Origin: Brenneria sp. hezel4-2-4
Lineage (GTDB): Bacteria; Pseudomonadota; Gammaproteobacteria; Enterobacterales; Enterobacteriaceae
Length of the DNA stretch: 64,000 nt
Direction: 5' to 3'
Assembly (NCBI RefSeq): GCF_013155275.1
Contig: NZ_JABJXS010000003.1
Span: 558,001 to 622,000, forward strand
This document shows positions 1-9,984 of this stretch, piece after piece (within the stretch, counting starts at the first letter, position 1; each line of letters starts with the position of its first letter). The position numbers and the translations under genes were made by a program. The notes beneath the pieces are model-generated. The model was given only the letters and a program-made list of their open reading frames with translations. It was not told where the DNA came from and did no database searches.

Positions 1-2
1 CT

Positions 3-170
3 AATTCAGGGGGACTTTCTTCAGCAACATCATTTAAAAATTTCACTTTATTACTAATAATTATTTTTGGGTTTGTCATAAAATCTTTCCCGAGTGTAGC
101 CTTAAGATTTTATGATGTTCTGATAGCAATGCTAAAGCCGTCAATTGATAAGTTTTTCCCTGGAAGGTAA
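3..170 (+). CDS. C-terminal fragment of a membrane protein (cut by window edge)
   Basis: An open frame runs from the left edge to a TAA at 168-170 and encodes the last 55 residues of a protein whose start lies outside the window. About residues 14-29 form one hydrophobic segment rich in Leu, Ile and Phe, followed by a short basic tail, so the protein probably ends in a membrane helix and a cytoplasmic tail. I do not recognise the family. Coding status rests on the open frame, the plausible membrane segment and a hairpin just after the stop. It could still be a chance frame. Confidence 0.4.
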   Translation, partial: NSGGLSSATSFKNFTLLLIIIFGFVIKSFPSVALRFYDVLIAMLKPSIDKFFPGR

Positions 171-176
171 GTTTTA

Positions 177-210
177 TCAACGATATATAAATCACTTATA
201 TTATCGTTGA
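177..210 (+). terminator. AT-rich stem-loop after the partial membrane-protein gene
   Basis: A perfect 9-base inverted repeat (tcaacgata at 177-185, tatcgttga at 202-210) extends inward through a second AT pairing (tataa/ttata). It begins 6 bases after the stop at 170. There is no clear U-tract on either side, so it may be a weak terminator or an mRNA 3'-end structure. Confidence 0.4.
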
Positions 211-476
211 AACAGCCTCTCCGATAAATGGAATAATGATGCTGTTTATTAACAAGATTGAATACCTGTCAGGGAAAGTTGCAGCGTAGGACGGCCATCC
301 TGTTCGCCCCCTCAGTCCGTTGCTGAGCAATATTTTTATGATTTTTTTGTGCAAAGAATAAGTAAGCGAGTGTAACCAAGGATTTATAAGGATCTTTTCA
401 GGAAGATTCCGCATTGTTTGCCGATTCGCTCCCCTCTATGCTTCGCCTGTGAAGTCCCATTAATACAGAGGTAAAC
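211..476. other. non-coding stretch upstream of the small lipoprotein gene
   Basis: AT-rich sequence without a credible gene. A 72-codon minus-strand frame at 196-414 has no ribosome-binding site and an unconvincing composition. The stretch must hold the promoter of the lipoprotein gene at 477, but no clear sigma-70 boxes were singled out. Confidence 0.5.
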
Positions 477-638
477 ATGAGTCGTATTTTTAAAATCATC
501 GGGGTGATTACATTAGTTACCGCATTAAGCGGTTGTCTGTTTCCGCCTCCGGGCGGCGGTCATGGCGGCGGTGGTGGCGGTGGCGGCCCACACGGTGGCT
601 TCCAGGGAATGCATGGCGGCCAGCCGGGCCCGCGTTAA
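477..638 (+). CDS. small glycine-rich lipoprotein (53 aa)
   Basis: ATG at 477 is preceded by an AGAGG ribosome-binding site seven bases upstream. The 53-residue product has a basic N-terminus (MSRIFK), a hydrophobic stretch and a lipobox LSGC, so Cys20 should be lipidated after signal peptidase II cleavage. The mature part of about 34 residues is almost entirely Gly, His, Pro and Gln, with a run of eight Gly near residues 30-37. No folded domain is expected. The +2 residue after Cys is Leu, not Asp, which favours sorting to the outer membrane. Function unknown; the Gly/His-rich tail could bind metal or be a spacer, which is only inference. The neighbouring pdu operon is convergent and need not be related. 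Confidence 0.75.
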   Translation: MSRIFKIIGVITLVTALSGCLFPPPGGGHGGGGGGGGPHGGFQGMHGGQPGPR

Positions 639-668
639 TTTCCATCCGCAATGACATTTATCTTTTCA

Positions 669-693
669 CAGGCAGGTTTCCCTGCCTGTTTCG
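669..693 (+). terminator. intrinsic terminator between the lipoprotein gene and pduX
   Basis: A perfect 8-bp stem (caggcagg at 669-676, cctgcctg at 681-688) with a 4-base loop is followed by a short T-run (tttcgatt). It lies 30 bases after the lipoprotein stop and 20 bases from the pduX stop, so it may serve both convergent genes, though only the plus direction has a T-run. Confidence 0.6.
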
Positions 694-708
694 ATTATTA
701 GCACATTT

Positions 709-1569
709 TTACCGCACGCCACCGGCGATCATCGGCAGCAGATACTGATTAGGGTAATGCCGCAATATTCCTTTTTGATGTAGCTGTCGGCTTAGTTTTT
801 CCACATCATGATGATGACGATCCAGCAATAGCCCTACCACGCTGCCGCTGTGCGCCACGTTCAAACCATAAATGCCGCTGCTTTCAACCAGGTCGAGCAG
901 ATCGATAAAGGCCGGCTTGACCAGCATATGCTGACTGGCGCGGGCGCTGAGGGTGCAGGCTTCTCCCAGCTTGACGGGATCCCCGGTTTTCGCCGCCGCG
1001 CGGAACAAGCGCCAGGCGCGTTCCAGCGCATCGGCGTTGTCCAGTAATGCCTGCCGACGGTCGAGGCGATGGTAATCCGCTGTGTTCAGGGTTTGCGGAC
1101 TTTCCAGCAGTAAAATATCCATCGTTGGCTGCCAGTCGCAGGAAATCGTTGTACCGGCGGTTTGATGATCAAATAGCGTGAGTTGACGAAACAGGGTGCT
1201 GTCGGTGGGTTCCAGTTGAACACAGAGTGCGGCAAGCGCGGCTTCATCCAGCGTTGCGCCAAGATGGCGGGCGGTAGCCTGCGCGGTGGCGGCAATATCC
1301 GCGGTGCTGCTGGCCATCCCTTTGGCGACCGGGATGGTGGAGGTGAAGTCAATGTGCAGGCCATAAGCGGTATCCGGCGGCAGCCCGAAGTGCGCGACCA
1401 CGGTTTCCAGCATCCGCCGCATCTGCGGACGTTCGGTTACGCCGGGTTGCCCATCCGTCACCGAGACCTCGCTGAACCAGTCCACCGGGCAGGAGATCAG
1501 CTTCTCACCGCCCAGAATCCATCCCTGAAGCAGTTCGCCGCAGGAGGCGGGACAGCGGGCGTCAGCCAT
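709..1569 (-). CDS. pduX: L-threonine kinase PduX
   Basis: A GHMP-superfamily kinase of about 287 residues that phosphorylates L-threonine to L-threonine-O-3-phosphate, the substrate of CobD, for the aminopropanol linker of adenosylcobalamin. The N-terminus (ADARCPASCGELLQGWILGG) is characteristic of PduX, and the Gly/Ser-rich ATP-binding motif of GHMP kinases is present (PVAKGMASSTAD). The ATG at 1569 overlaps the cobD stop by eight bases and gives the usual PduX start; an upstream in-frame ATG at 1596 would add nine residues inside cobD. It is the last gene of the pdu operon, directly after the enzyme that uses its product. The assignment is secure; the start is likely. Confidence 0.93.
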   Translation of the reverse strand: MADARCPASCGELLQGWILGGEKLISCPVDWFSEVSVTDGQPGVTERPQMRRMLETVVAHFGLPPDTAYGLHIDFTSTIPVAKGMASSTADIAATAQATARHLGATLDEAALAALCVQLEPTDSTLFRQLTLFDHQTAGTTISCDWQPTMDILLLESPQTLNTADYHRLDRRQALLDNADALERAWRLFRAAAKTGDPVKLGEACTLSARASQHMLVKPAFIDLLDLVESSGIYGLNVAHSGSVVGLLLDRHHHDVEKLSRQLHQKGILRHYPNQYLLPMIAGGVR

Positions 1570-2635
1570 GACCGAATACCTGATGCAGCGCGGCAACTAA
1601 CCGCTGGTTATCCGCCTCGCTTTTGATGGCGACCCGGTAATCGTTGGCGGTGAGGCCGGGGTAATTGGCGCAGGCGCGGATAAGAATGCGTTGTTCCAGC
1701 AACGCTTGCTGGAGATCGGTTTGCGGGCGTAGGCAGCGCAGGAAAATATAGTTGGCTGTCGGTTGCCAGACCTGTAATTCCGGCATGGCGGCCAGCGCCT
1801 GATAAAGCCAGCGTCGTGCCTGATAAAGCCAGCGGTGAGTGGCGTCGATATAAGCCCGATCGTCCAGCATGATTTCACCGGCCAGCGCCGCGAACGCGTT
1901 AATCGTCCAGGGTTCCCGCGACTGCTTCATGGCCCGGATAGCCGCCCGATCGGCGCTGACCAAATAGCCGAGGCGCAGACCGGGGATGGCGAAAAATTTG
2001 GTTAGCGATCTCAGGATATAAAGCTGTGGAAAGGCGGATAGCTGGGGAATCAGCCCCGGCGCATCGGGTAGAAAATCGATAAAAGCCTCATCGACGATCA
2101 GCGCCGTATGGCGCTGGCGGCAGCGCTCAACAATGGCCTGCAACAGCACGCTGTCGGGCATCAGCCCGGTAGGATTATTGGGGGTGGCGATAAACAGACA
2201 GTCGTAGCGAGTGTTGTCCAGCGCGGTTAACAGTCGGGCATCGGGCTGAAAACCGTCCTCTGCCGACATCCTATAGTCATCGATCTGGCAGCCGACGCGC
2301 AGCAGGGCGCGGCGATATTCGGCAAACCCCGGCGTTAACAGCAGCACCCGCCGTGGCTGGAGGTATTGCGCCACGGCATAAATCAGTTCGGTGGCGCCGT
2401 TGCCGGCGATAAGATTATCCGCTGAACAGCCGTGCGCACGGGCCAGGGCGGCATGAAGCTCGCGGTACTCCACATCGGGATAACGTTCTGCCCGCTCAAG
2501 CTGGCTGACGATAGCCGTTTTTAGCGACGCGGGCATACCCAACGGATTGATGTTGGCGCTGAAGTCGATAATGTCATCGGCGTTCACGCCGATTTTCGCC
2601 GCCATTTCCAGCACATTGCCGCCATGTTCGCTCAT
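1562..2635 (-). CDS. cobD: L-threonine-O-3-phosphate decarboxylase CobD
   Basis: A PLP-dependent fold-type I enzyme (357 aa; family about 360) that decarboxylates threonine phosphate to (R)-1-amino-2-propanol O-phosphate, which CbiB attaches to cobyric acid. The N-terminal signature (HGGNVLEMA, then FSANINPLG) is typical of CobD. The PLP-site residues are visible: TPNNPTG at about 151-157, Asp182 in VDEAF and the Schiff-base Lys213 in SLTK. Residues RWLYQA occur twice, at 268-273 and 275-280, encoded by a tandem DNA repeat near 1798-1836, so this helix may have expanded by slippage. In Salmonella cobD lies apart from pdu; here it sits inside the pdu operon, upstream of pduX and downstream of cobA. 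Confidence 0.95.
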   Translation of the reverse strand: MSEHGGNVLEMAAKIGVNADDIIDFSANINPLGMPASLKTAIVSQLERAERYPDVEYRELHAALARAHGCSADNLIAGNGATELIYAVAQYLQPRRVLLLTPGFAEYRRALLRVGCQIDDYRMSAEDGFQPDARLLTALDNTRYDCLFIATPNNPTGLMPDSVLLQAIVERCRQRHTALIVDEAFIDFLPDAPGLIPQLSAFPQLYILRSLTKFFAIPGLRLGYLVSADRAAIRAMKQSREPWTINAFAALAGEIMLDDRAYIDATHRWLYQARRWLYQALAAMPELQVWQPTANYIFLRCLRPQTDLQQALLEQRILIRACANYPGLTANDYRVAIKSEADNQRLVAALHQVFGHG

Positions 2636-2668
2636 GATGTCCTGATTATCTCCCTGATTTCAATGGGG

Positions 2669-3454
2669 TCAGCATAGCATAAGCGAGGAAACCGCGGCCA
2701 ATGTCAGAGGCTCCGGCGTAAAGGACAACACGGATTGTAGCCTGACCACATCGCCAATCACGATTAACGCCGGTGAAGAGAGTCCGGCCGCGGTCGCCTC
2801 GTCGGCCAGCGTCGCCAGCATGCCGCTGACGGTACGCTGCTGCTGGCGACTGGCATACATCACCACTGCCGCGGGCGTCGCCGGCGATTTACCGCCGGCA
2901 ATCAACTGCTGACAAATAGCGGACAGCTGCGCCATGCCCATCAGGATCACCAGCGTTCCGTCGAGTTTGGCCAGCGCGGCCCAGTCCTGCGGTTGGTTGC
3001 CCTGACGCAGGTGGCCGGTAATGACGTGGAAGCCGGACGAGAAGTCCCGGTGCGTCACCGGGATCCCCGCATAGGCCAGTCCACCGATGGCGGAGGTAAT
3101 GCCGGGCACAACTTCAAACGCGATGCCCGACAGCGACAGCGCTTCCGCTTCTTCGCCGCCGCGCCCGAAGACGTAAGGATCGCCGCCTTTCAGCCTAACC
3201 ACGTTCAGCCCCCGCTGCGCGCACTCGACCAGCGTCTGGTTGATTTGCGGCTGGGGCACGGGGTGATGGTCGGGCATTTTACCCACGTTGATCATTTCAC
3301 AATCGGCAGGGGCTTCTACCAACAGATCGGAACTCACCAGCCGATCGTACACCAGCACGTCCGCATGACGTATGCAGTGCAAACCTTTTACCGTGATTAA
3401 TGTGGCGTCACCGGGTCCGGCGCCAACCAGCCAAACTTTTCCGTTATTCATCAT
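2669..3454 (-). CDS. cobA: uroporphyrinogen-III C-methyltransferase (SUMT)
   Basis: A single-domain SAM-dependent methyltransferase of about 261 residues that converts uroporphyrinogen III to precorrin-2, the first committed step towards cobalamin and siroheme. It has the tetrapyrrole methylase signatures: VGAGPGDATLITVKG near the N-terminus, VVRLKGGDPYVFGRGGEE in the middle, and VVPGITSAIG followed by GIPVTHRD. No N-terminal dehydrogenase/ferrochelatase domain is present, so unlike CysG it only methylates. The ATG at 3454 follows the pduW stop by five bases; a GTG at 3463 would overlap pduW by four bases. The symbol follows SUMT usage and does not mean the CobA/BtuR adenosyltransferase. Confidence 0.93.
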   Translation of the reverse strand: MMNNGKVWLVGAGPGDATLITVKGLHCIRHADVLVYDRLVSSDLLVEAPADCEMINVGKMPDHHPVPQPQINQTLVECAQRGLNVVRLKGGDPYVFGRGGEEAEALSLSGIAFEVVPGITSAIGGLAYAGIPVTHRDFSSGFHVITGHLRQGNQPQDWAALAKLDGTLVILMGMAQLSAICQQLIAGGKSPATPAAVVMYASRQQQRTVSGMLATLADEATAAGLSSPALIVIGDVVRLQSVLSFTPEPLTLAAVSSLMLC

Positions 3455-3459
3455 CGTTC

Positions 3460-5125
<1,666 letters not shown>

Positions 5126-5126
5126 G

Positions 5127-5477
5127 TCAGGTCCGGGTCAGCGAACAGGCGGTGAATTTCATCACATCCCCCAGCGTGTGGGTCACCTGTTTAAGGGCAT
5201 ATTCCACCGCGGACACATCGCCGGTGATCACCACGGCGCCGGTAAACCGATCGATGAAACCGATTTCCACCGCGCCGGACTTGGTGGCGATATCGCTGGC
5301 GATGATTGAGGCTTCGCTGGGGGTGATGGTCAAGATACCAATCGCGGTACTGCTATCACTCAGCCCCAGTTTTTTGTATAGCGCCTTGTTGGGGTTGGCG
5401 ATCAGGTGCGCCAGCGTGATCTGTTTGCCGGGCACATATTCCTGAATAACCCGCTCGGTTGGGTGAGTGGTTTCCAT
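5127..5477 (-). CDS. pduU: PduU, BMC shell protein
   Basis: A shell protein of 116 residues with a circularly permuted BMC domain. In this family the hexamer pore is capped by a small N-terminal beta-barrel, here encoded by the segment ending in [10 protein letters not shown]. The ATG at 5477 is preceded by a perfect AGGAGG at a spacing of four bases, giving the usual PduU length; the frame is open for a further 51 codons upstream inside pduT but that extension has no family resemblance. Follows pduT with an ATGA-type junction. Confidence 0.93.
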   Translation of the reverse strand: METTHPTERVIQEYVPGKQITLAHLIANPNKALYKKLGLSDSSTAIGILTITPSEASIIASDIATKSGAVEIGFIDRFTGAVVITGDVSAVEYALKQVTHTLGDVMKFTACSLTRT

Positions 5478-6034
5478 CATGCCTCCTGTACCAGTTGGCG
5501 CCACAGGGCATCGTGCGGACGGGGGATCACGCTGCGGTAAACCAGCAATCCTTTTTCCCCCGCGCTCTGGCCGGCGACCTCGACGGCGGTGCTGACATCG
5601 GCGATATCGCCGGTGAGCACCAGATAGCATTTACCGCCGATACCGTAGGCCATATGTACTCGTACCAGCGTTACGTTGGCGGCTTTCACGGCGCGGTCGG
5701 CGGCGGCGATGCAGGCCGCCGCGCTCCAGGTTTCGACGATGCCGGCGGACTGCCGGTTCGCCACCGGATTAAGGCCGCTGAGCGCCGGCAGGACCGACGC
5801 GTGGATATTGGGCAGGATCAGGCTGTCGACCAATAAGCTGCCGCTTTGCTGCTCGCCGTGTCGTACCGCCTGACTTACGGCGCCCACGTCTCCGCCAATC
5901 ATCAACAGATATTTACCGGGGCAGAGGGTTTTGCACACCAGCAAATCGACGCGGGCGCTTTTCATCATCAGGTCGGCCACCTCCATGCCTTTGGCGATAC
6001 TGCTTAATTCCACAACTCCAATAGCGTGTGACAT
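5477..6034 (-). CDS. pduT: PduT, tandem-BMC shell protein with a [4Fe-4S] site
   Basis: A 185-residue trimeric shell protein made of two BMC domains in tandem (about 1-90 and 95-185). In the family the Cys38 residues of three subunits hold a [4Fe-4S] cluster in the central pore; Cys38 is present here within KTLCPGKY, with a second Cys at position 34. The cluster may pass electrons across the shell, and PduS is the proposed partner; its gene is immediately upstream, five bases away. RBS and ATG at 6034 give the standard N-terminus MSHAIGVVE. Confidence 0.94.
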   Translation of the reverse strand: MSHAIGVVELSSIAKGMEVADLMMKSARVDLLVCKTLCPGKYLLMIGGDVGAVSQAVRHGEQQSGSLLVDSLILPNIHASVLPALSGLNPVANRQSAGIVETWSAAACIAAADRAVKAANVTLVRVHMAYGIGGKCYLVLTGDIADVSTAVEVAGQSAGEKGLLVYRSVIPRPHDALWRQLVQEA

Positions 6035-6039
6035 ACCTC

Positions 6040-7428
6040 TTATCCTCTGGCGGTGCGATGGGCGGTAATAACGATGGCGGAGGCGCTCACTTCGGCGACT
6101 ATCCCATTAATGCTGGCGTGAACCGGGGCGCCCAGCGCGTTGTCCGGGATGGCGGCGATTGGTTGCCCTGTACGAACCGTGCTGCCAACGGCAACCATCG
6201 CTTCTGCCGGTGCGCCGATATGCTGGCGTAACGGCAGCACCACGTGTTCAGGCTGATAATTCATCTCAACAAACGGCGCGTCCTGATACCATTGGGCGAG
6301 GTCGAGGCGGGTAATCAGCCGCGAAATGGGCACCATGCGATAGTTCGCCATCGGATCGGCCGGATAAAGCTCGCCCTGATAGCGTGCGCCCTGGGTTTGC
6401 AACTGCTGTTTCAACAGGCGGTTAATGCGCATGGGCGAAATATCCACCGGGCAGGCGTAACTTTCGCACAGGCCGCATTCCGAGCAGGTCAGCGCGCTCA
6501 GCAGGACGTCGGGGGTCGCGACCTGCTGGTAGTTAACGGCGCGAACCAAAAGATGCGGCGACAGTTCATGCCCCACCAGATGACGGGGGCACAGCTCGGT
6601 ACACATGCGGCACTGCTCGCACACGGTGCGGGCAATCGCCAGAATATCCCGATCGCTGCGCAGGCGGCGGGTCAGCAACAAATGGTCGGCCGGCAGAACC
6701 AGCAGACCGCCGCTGGTTTTGGTGACCGGCAGATCGAGATCGCTCAGGGCGTGTCCCATCATCGGGCCGCCGTTGATAAACCCCGGCTTGTCGATGGTGG
6801 CGCCGCCGGCCAGCGTCAGAACCTCACGGAAGCTGACGCCGAGCGGTACGGTCAGCGTCAGCGGCGTAGCCACGGCGCCGTTAACCGTCAAGGTGCGATG
6901 CGTCACCGGCTGCTGTTCTTCCACGGCGCGCGCCACGTTGAGCACGGTCTGTACGTTATTCACCACCACGCCGATGCTGATGGGCAGGGCGGCGGGCGGA
7001 ACGCGCCGACCCGTCGCCAGCCAGATGGTGATCACTTCGTCGCCCGCCGGATAAACATCCGGCAGAATATGAAGGCGGATCTGCGGGGGGAGCAGCGGCG
7101 TCAGGGCGTCGATGGCGCCGCGATATTTGGCTTTCAGCGCGATAATGCCCTGCTGCGCGCCCGTCGCCGTCATGCCATATAAGATGCCGCGGATCAGCGG
7201 CGCCGCCTGCCGGGACATCAACTGCTGATCGACCTTGAGCATCGGCTCGCACTCGGCGGCGTTGACCAAAAAAAGATCTGCCCGCGCCTGTAGCTTTACG
7301 GCGGTGGGAAATCCCGCGCCGCCCGCGCCCACCACGCCGGCCAGCCGTACCCGCTGGCGGATCGTTTCCGCGTCACAGTCGGTCAGCGAACCGTAAATCG
7401 GCGCATTCGGCAGGGTTAACACGCTCAT
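6040..7428 (-). CDS. pduS: PduS, cobalamin reductase
   Basis: A 462-residue flavin and Fe-S protein that reduces cob(III)alamin for the adenosyltransferase PduO. It resembles RnfC/complex I NuoF: the glycine-rich [16 protein letters not shown] motif at about 30-45 marks the nucleotide/flavin region. Two ferredoxin-type motifs follow, [12 protein letters not shown] and [13 protein letters not shown], each with four cysteines, for two [4Fe-4S] clusters. The C-terminus has a lipoyl-like region. Neighbours are pduT and pduQ, in the Salmonella order. Confidence 0.94.
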   Translation of the reverse strand: MSVLTLPNAPIYGSLTDCDAETIRQRVRLAGVVGAGGAGFPTAVKLQARADLFLVNAAECEPMLKVDQQLMSRQAAPLIRGILYGMTATGAQQGIIALKAKYRGAIDALTPLLPPQIRLHILPDVYPAGDEVITIWLATGRRVPPAALPISIGVVVNNVQTVLNVARAVEEQQPVTHRTLTVNGAVATPLTLTVPLGVSFREVLTLAGGATIDKPGFINGGPMMGHALSDLDLPVTKTSGGLLVLPADHLLLTRRLRSDRDILAIARTVCEQCRMCTELCPRHLVGHELSPHLLVRAVNYQQVATPDVLLSALTCSECGLCESYACPVDISPMRINRLLKQQLQTQGARYQGELYPADPMANYRMVPISRLITRLDLAQWYQDAPFVEMNYQPEHVVLPLRQHIGAPAEAMVAVGSTVRTGQPIAAIPDNALGAPVHASINGIVAEVSASAIVITAHRTARG

Positions 7429-7462
7429 CCTCTGTTCCTCTTATCGCGAGCGATACGGTGCG

Positions 7463-8578
7463 TTAATCGCATAACGCTTCAATCACCCGGCGGATATCCC
7501 CGGCGCTGGCTTCACGCGGGTTGGTGCGCAGCGTGACGTCCGCCTGAGCGGCGGGGATCATGTCGGGAATGCGCGCCAGCAGTTGGCTTTGCGTCACCTT
7601 AAGAGCCGCCAGCGGACGCGGTAAACCGCACTGGCGTTTGAGCTGCTCAATCTGGTGAATCAACTGATTCACTGCACCGCGATCGTCCCCTTTGGCGGGG
7701 CTGAACCGACACAGCCGGGATAGCCGGGCGTAGCGCTTGCGGGCGCGTTCATCCTGCGCGTTGAAGCGAAGGACGGGCGCCAGCAGCAAGGCGTTCGCCA
7801 GCCCGTGCGCAATGTGAAACTGTCCGCCAAGCTGGTGGGCAATGGCATGGTTCAGCCCCAGTCCGGCCTGACTGAACGCCATGCCCGCCAGCGTTGAGGC
7901 ATTGTGCATTTTCCCCCGGGTAATCACGCAATCCCCGTTGCTACAGGCCGTCGGCAGGTGGCGAAACACCAGTTGCAACGCTTTTTCCGCCAGCGCGTCG
8001 GTGAAGTCGCTGGCGTGCGGCGAGACATAGGCCTCCAGCGCATGGGTCAGCACATCCATGCCGGTATTGGCGGTGATGTCCGGGGGAACGGAGAGCGCCA
8101 GCGACGGATCGAGGATGGCGATGTCGGGGTAAATCTGGTTGTCGAACAGCGGATACTTGATGCCTTTTTCCGGGTCGCCGATCACGCAGGCGCTGGTCAC
8201 TTCAGAGCCGGTGCCGCTGGTGGTCGGAATGGCGATGCAGGTGTCAATCCCGATATCCTGCCGACGGCTGAACCAGACGATAGCTTTGGCGGCGTCCAAC
8301 GCCGATCCGCCGCCAAACCCAATCACCACATCCGGCTGCAACGCGTGCATCTGCGCGATCCCCTTGACCACGGTCGCAATGGTCGGATCGGGGGTGATGT
8401 CGCTGAACAGGTCGATCTGGTTATCCGCCGGCAACGTCTGGGTAAGGTTGGTCAACAGCGGCGAGGTAGCCAGAAAACCATCGCAGACGATCCAGATTTT
8501 GCGCTGATGAAAGCGCTGCAACACGCTGAGGCTGCCGTTGCCGCTATAAATTCGGGTCTGTAAGGAAAAGCGTTTCAT
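7463..8578 (-). CDS. pduQ: PduQ, propanol dehydrogenase
   Basis: An iron-dependent (group III) alcohol dehydrogenase of 371 residues that reduces propionaldehyde to 1-propanol and regenerates NAD+ inside the microcompartment for PduP. The GFGGGSALDAAKA motif binds the dinucleotide and the later HAIAHQLGGQFHIAHG segment supplies metal-binding His residues. The frame extends upstream to 8977, but the ATG at 8578 has a GGAG site and yields the family N-terminus (MKRFSLQTRIYSG). Eleven bases separate it from pduP. Confidence 0.94.
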   Translation of the reverse strand: MKRFSLQTRIYSGNGSLSVLQRFHQRKIWIVCDGFLATSPLLTNLTQTLPADNQIDLFSDITPDPTIATVVKGIAQMHALQPDVVIGFGGGSALDAAKAIVWFSRRQDIGIDTCIAIPTTSGTGSEVTSACVIGDPEKGIKYPLFDNQIYPDIAILDPSLALSVPPDITANTGMDVLTHALEAYVSPHASDFTDALAEKALQLVFRHLPTACSNGDCVITRGKMHNASTLAGMAFSQAGLGLNHAIAHQLGGQFHIAHGLANALLLAPVLRFNAQDERARKRYARLSRLCRFSPAKGDDRGAVNQLIHQIEQLKRQCGLPRPLAALKVTQSQLLARIPDMIPAAQADVTLRTNPREASAGDIRRVIEALCD

Positions 8579-8589
8579 ACGCGCTCCAG

Positions 8590-9984
8590 TCAACGAATGG
8601 AAAAGCCGGTTGTCAGCACGCAGCGGCGTTGTCGGGCAAAGGTGCGGGCTGAGGTGGTGCCTTCGCCGGTCGGGGTGGCGATGGTGAAGGTGGTAAATCC
8701 TTCGCCGCCGACGCCGATGCCGGCATAAGAAGGCCCGTTCTTGACGAAAATGGAGGTCTGGAGCCGGCGTGCGGCCAGATTCAGGCGGGAGACATTCTGC
8801 GAATGCATGATCGCGGTATGATGCAGCCCGCCCTCCACCTGTAACGCCAGCTCCAGCGCCGCGTCGAAATCTTTCACCCGCACCACGGGCAGGAGGGGCA
8901 TCAACTGTTCGTTGGTCACCAGCGGATCGTCGCCTTTTACCTCCACCAGCAAAAGCCGCGGGGGCTTGGCCGGACAAGGCAAACCCGCCGCTTGCAGCAA
9001 CTGCGCCGGACTTTTGCCGACCAGTTGTTTATTGGCATGCCCTTGTGGCGACAGGCAGGTCTGGCGCAGGCTGTCGATATCCTGCGGTGAGGTAATCAGC
9101 AACGCGTCGAAAGCCTGCATCTGTTGCAGCAGCCGATCGGCCACGCTGTCCACCACAATCAGGCTTTTCTCGGCAATACAGGGCAGGTTGTAGTCGAAAG
9201 ACGCGCCGGAAACGATATCCTGCGCGGCTTTGACCAGTTCGGCGGTTTCATCCACCAGACAGGGCGGATTGCCGGCGCCGGCGCCGATGGTTTTTTTGCC
9301 GCTTTTCATCGCCATCGCAACGATGGCGGGGCCGCCGGTAATCGCCAGCAGGGCGATTTTCTCATTCGCCATCATCTGCTGAGTGGCTTCAACGCTGGGT
9401 TCGCCGACCGTCACCACCAGATTGCGGATGCCGCAGCTGTTGAACACGATCTCTTCAATCAGGGCAATCAGCTTCAGCGACACATTTTTAGCGCCGGGAT
9501 GCGGGCTGAAATAGACGGCGTTGCCCGCCGCCAACATGCTGATGCTGTTATTGATTATGGTTTCCGTGGGGTTGGTGCTGGGCGCGACGGAGCCAATGAC
9601 GCCAAACGGCGAGAACTCAAACAGCACCATGCCGCCATCCCCGGTCAGGGCGGTGGTGGTCAGATCTTCAATACCGGGCGTATTATCCAGCGCGGCCTTG
9701 TTTTTCAGTAGCTTATCTTCTTTATTACCCATGCCGGTTTCCCGCGCGCCTTCCTCGGACAATGTCGCCAGGTGGGGTTGTAGCTGTTCGCGCAGGGCGC
9801 TGATAATCGCGCTGCGGGTTTTCAGCGGGCTTTGTTGATAACGCAGGAAAGCGCCGTGCGCCGCGTTAATGGCTTCATCCACGCCGGCGAAAATAGCGCA
9901 GGCGGCATGGTCGGGCGCGGCATCCGGCATCAGTTGTTCGGTGAGGATAGTGCGAATGAGAGATTCAAGCTCAGTGGTGTTCAT
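8590..9984 (-). CDS. pduP: PduP, CoA-acylating propionaldehyde dehydrogenase
   Basis: A 464-residue aldehyde dehydrogenase-superfamily enzyme that oxidises propionaldehyde to propionyl-CoA with NAD+. The first ~18 residues form an amphipathic helix (ELESLIRTILTEQL) of the kind that targets PduP into the shell. The nucleotide region (GAGAGNPPC) and the catalytic cysteine within NLPCIAEKS are present. The ATG at 9984 shares one base with the pduO stop (TAATG). PduQ next door recycles its NADH. Confidence 0.95.
   Translation of the reverse strand: MNTTELESLIRTILTEQLMPDAAPDHAACAIFAGVDEAINAAHGAFLRYQQSPLKTRSAIISALREQLQPHLATLSEEGARETGMGNKEDKLLKNKAALDNTPGIEDLTTTALTGDGGMVLFEFSPFGVIGSVAPSTNPTETIINNSISMLAAGNAVYFSPHPGAKNVSLKLIALIEEIVFNSCGIRNLVVTVGEPSVEATQQMMANEKIALLAITGGPAIVAMAMKSGKKTIGAGAGNPPCLVDETAELVKAAQDIVSGASFDYNLPCIAEKSLIVVDSVADRLLQQMQAFDALLITSPQDIDSLRQTCLSPQGHANKQLVGKSPAQLLQAAGLPCPAKPPRLLLVEVKGDDPLVTNEQLMPLLPVVRVKDFDAALELALQVEGGLHHTAIMHSQNVSRLNLAARRLQTSIFVKNGPSYAGIGVGGEGFTTFTIATPTGEGTTSARTFARQRRCVLTTGFSIR

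Noticed and set aside
196-414. 72-codon minus-strand frame near the left edge
   Set aside because: No ribosome-binding site, no family resemblance, lies in AT-rich spacer DNA.
6244-7182. 312-codon plus-strand frame opposite pduS
   Set aside because: Antisense shadow; pduS with its cysteine motifs is the real gene.
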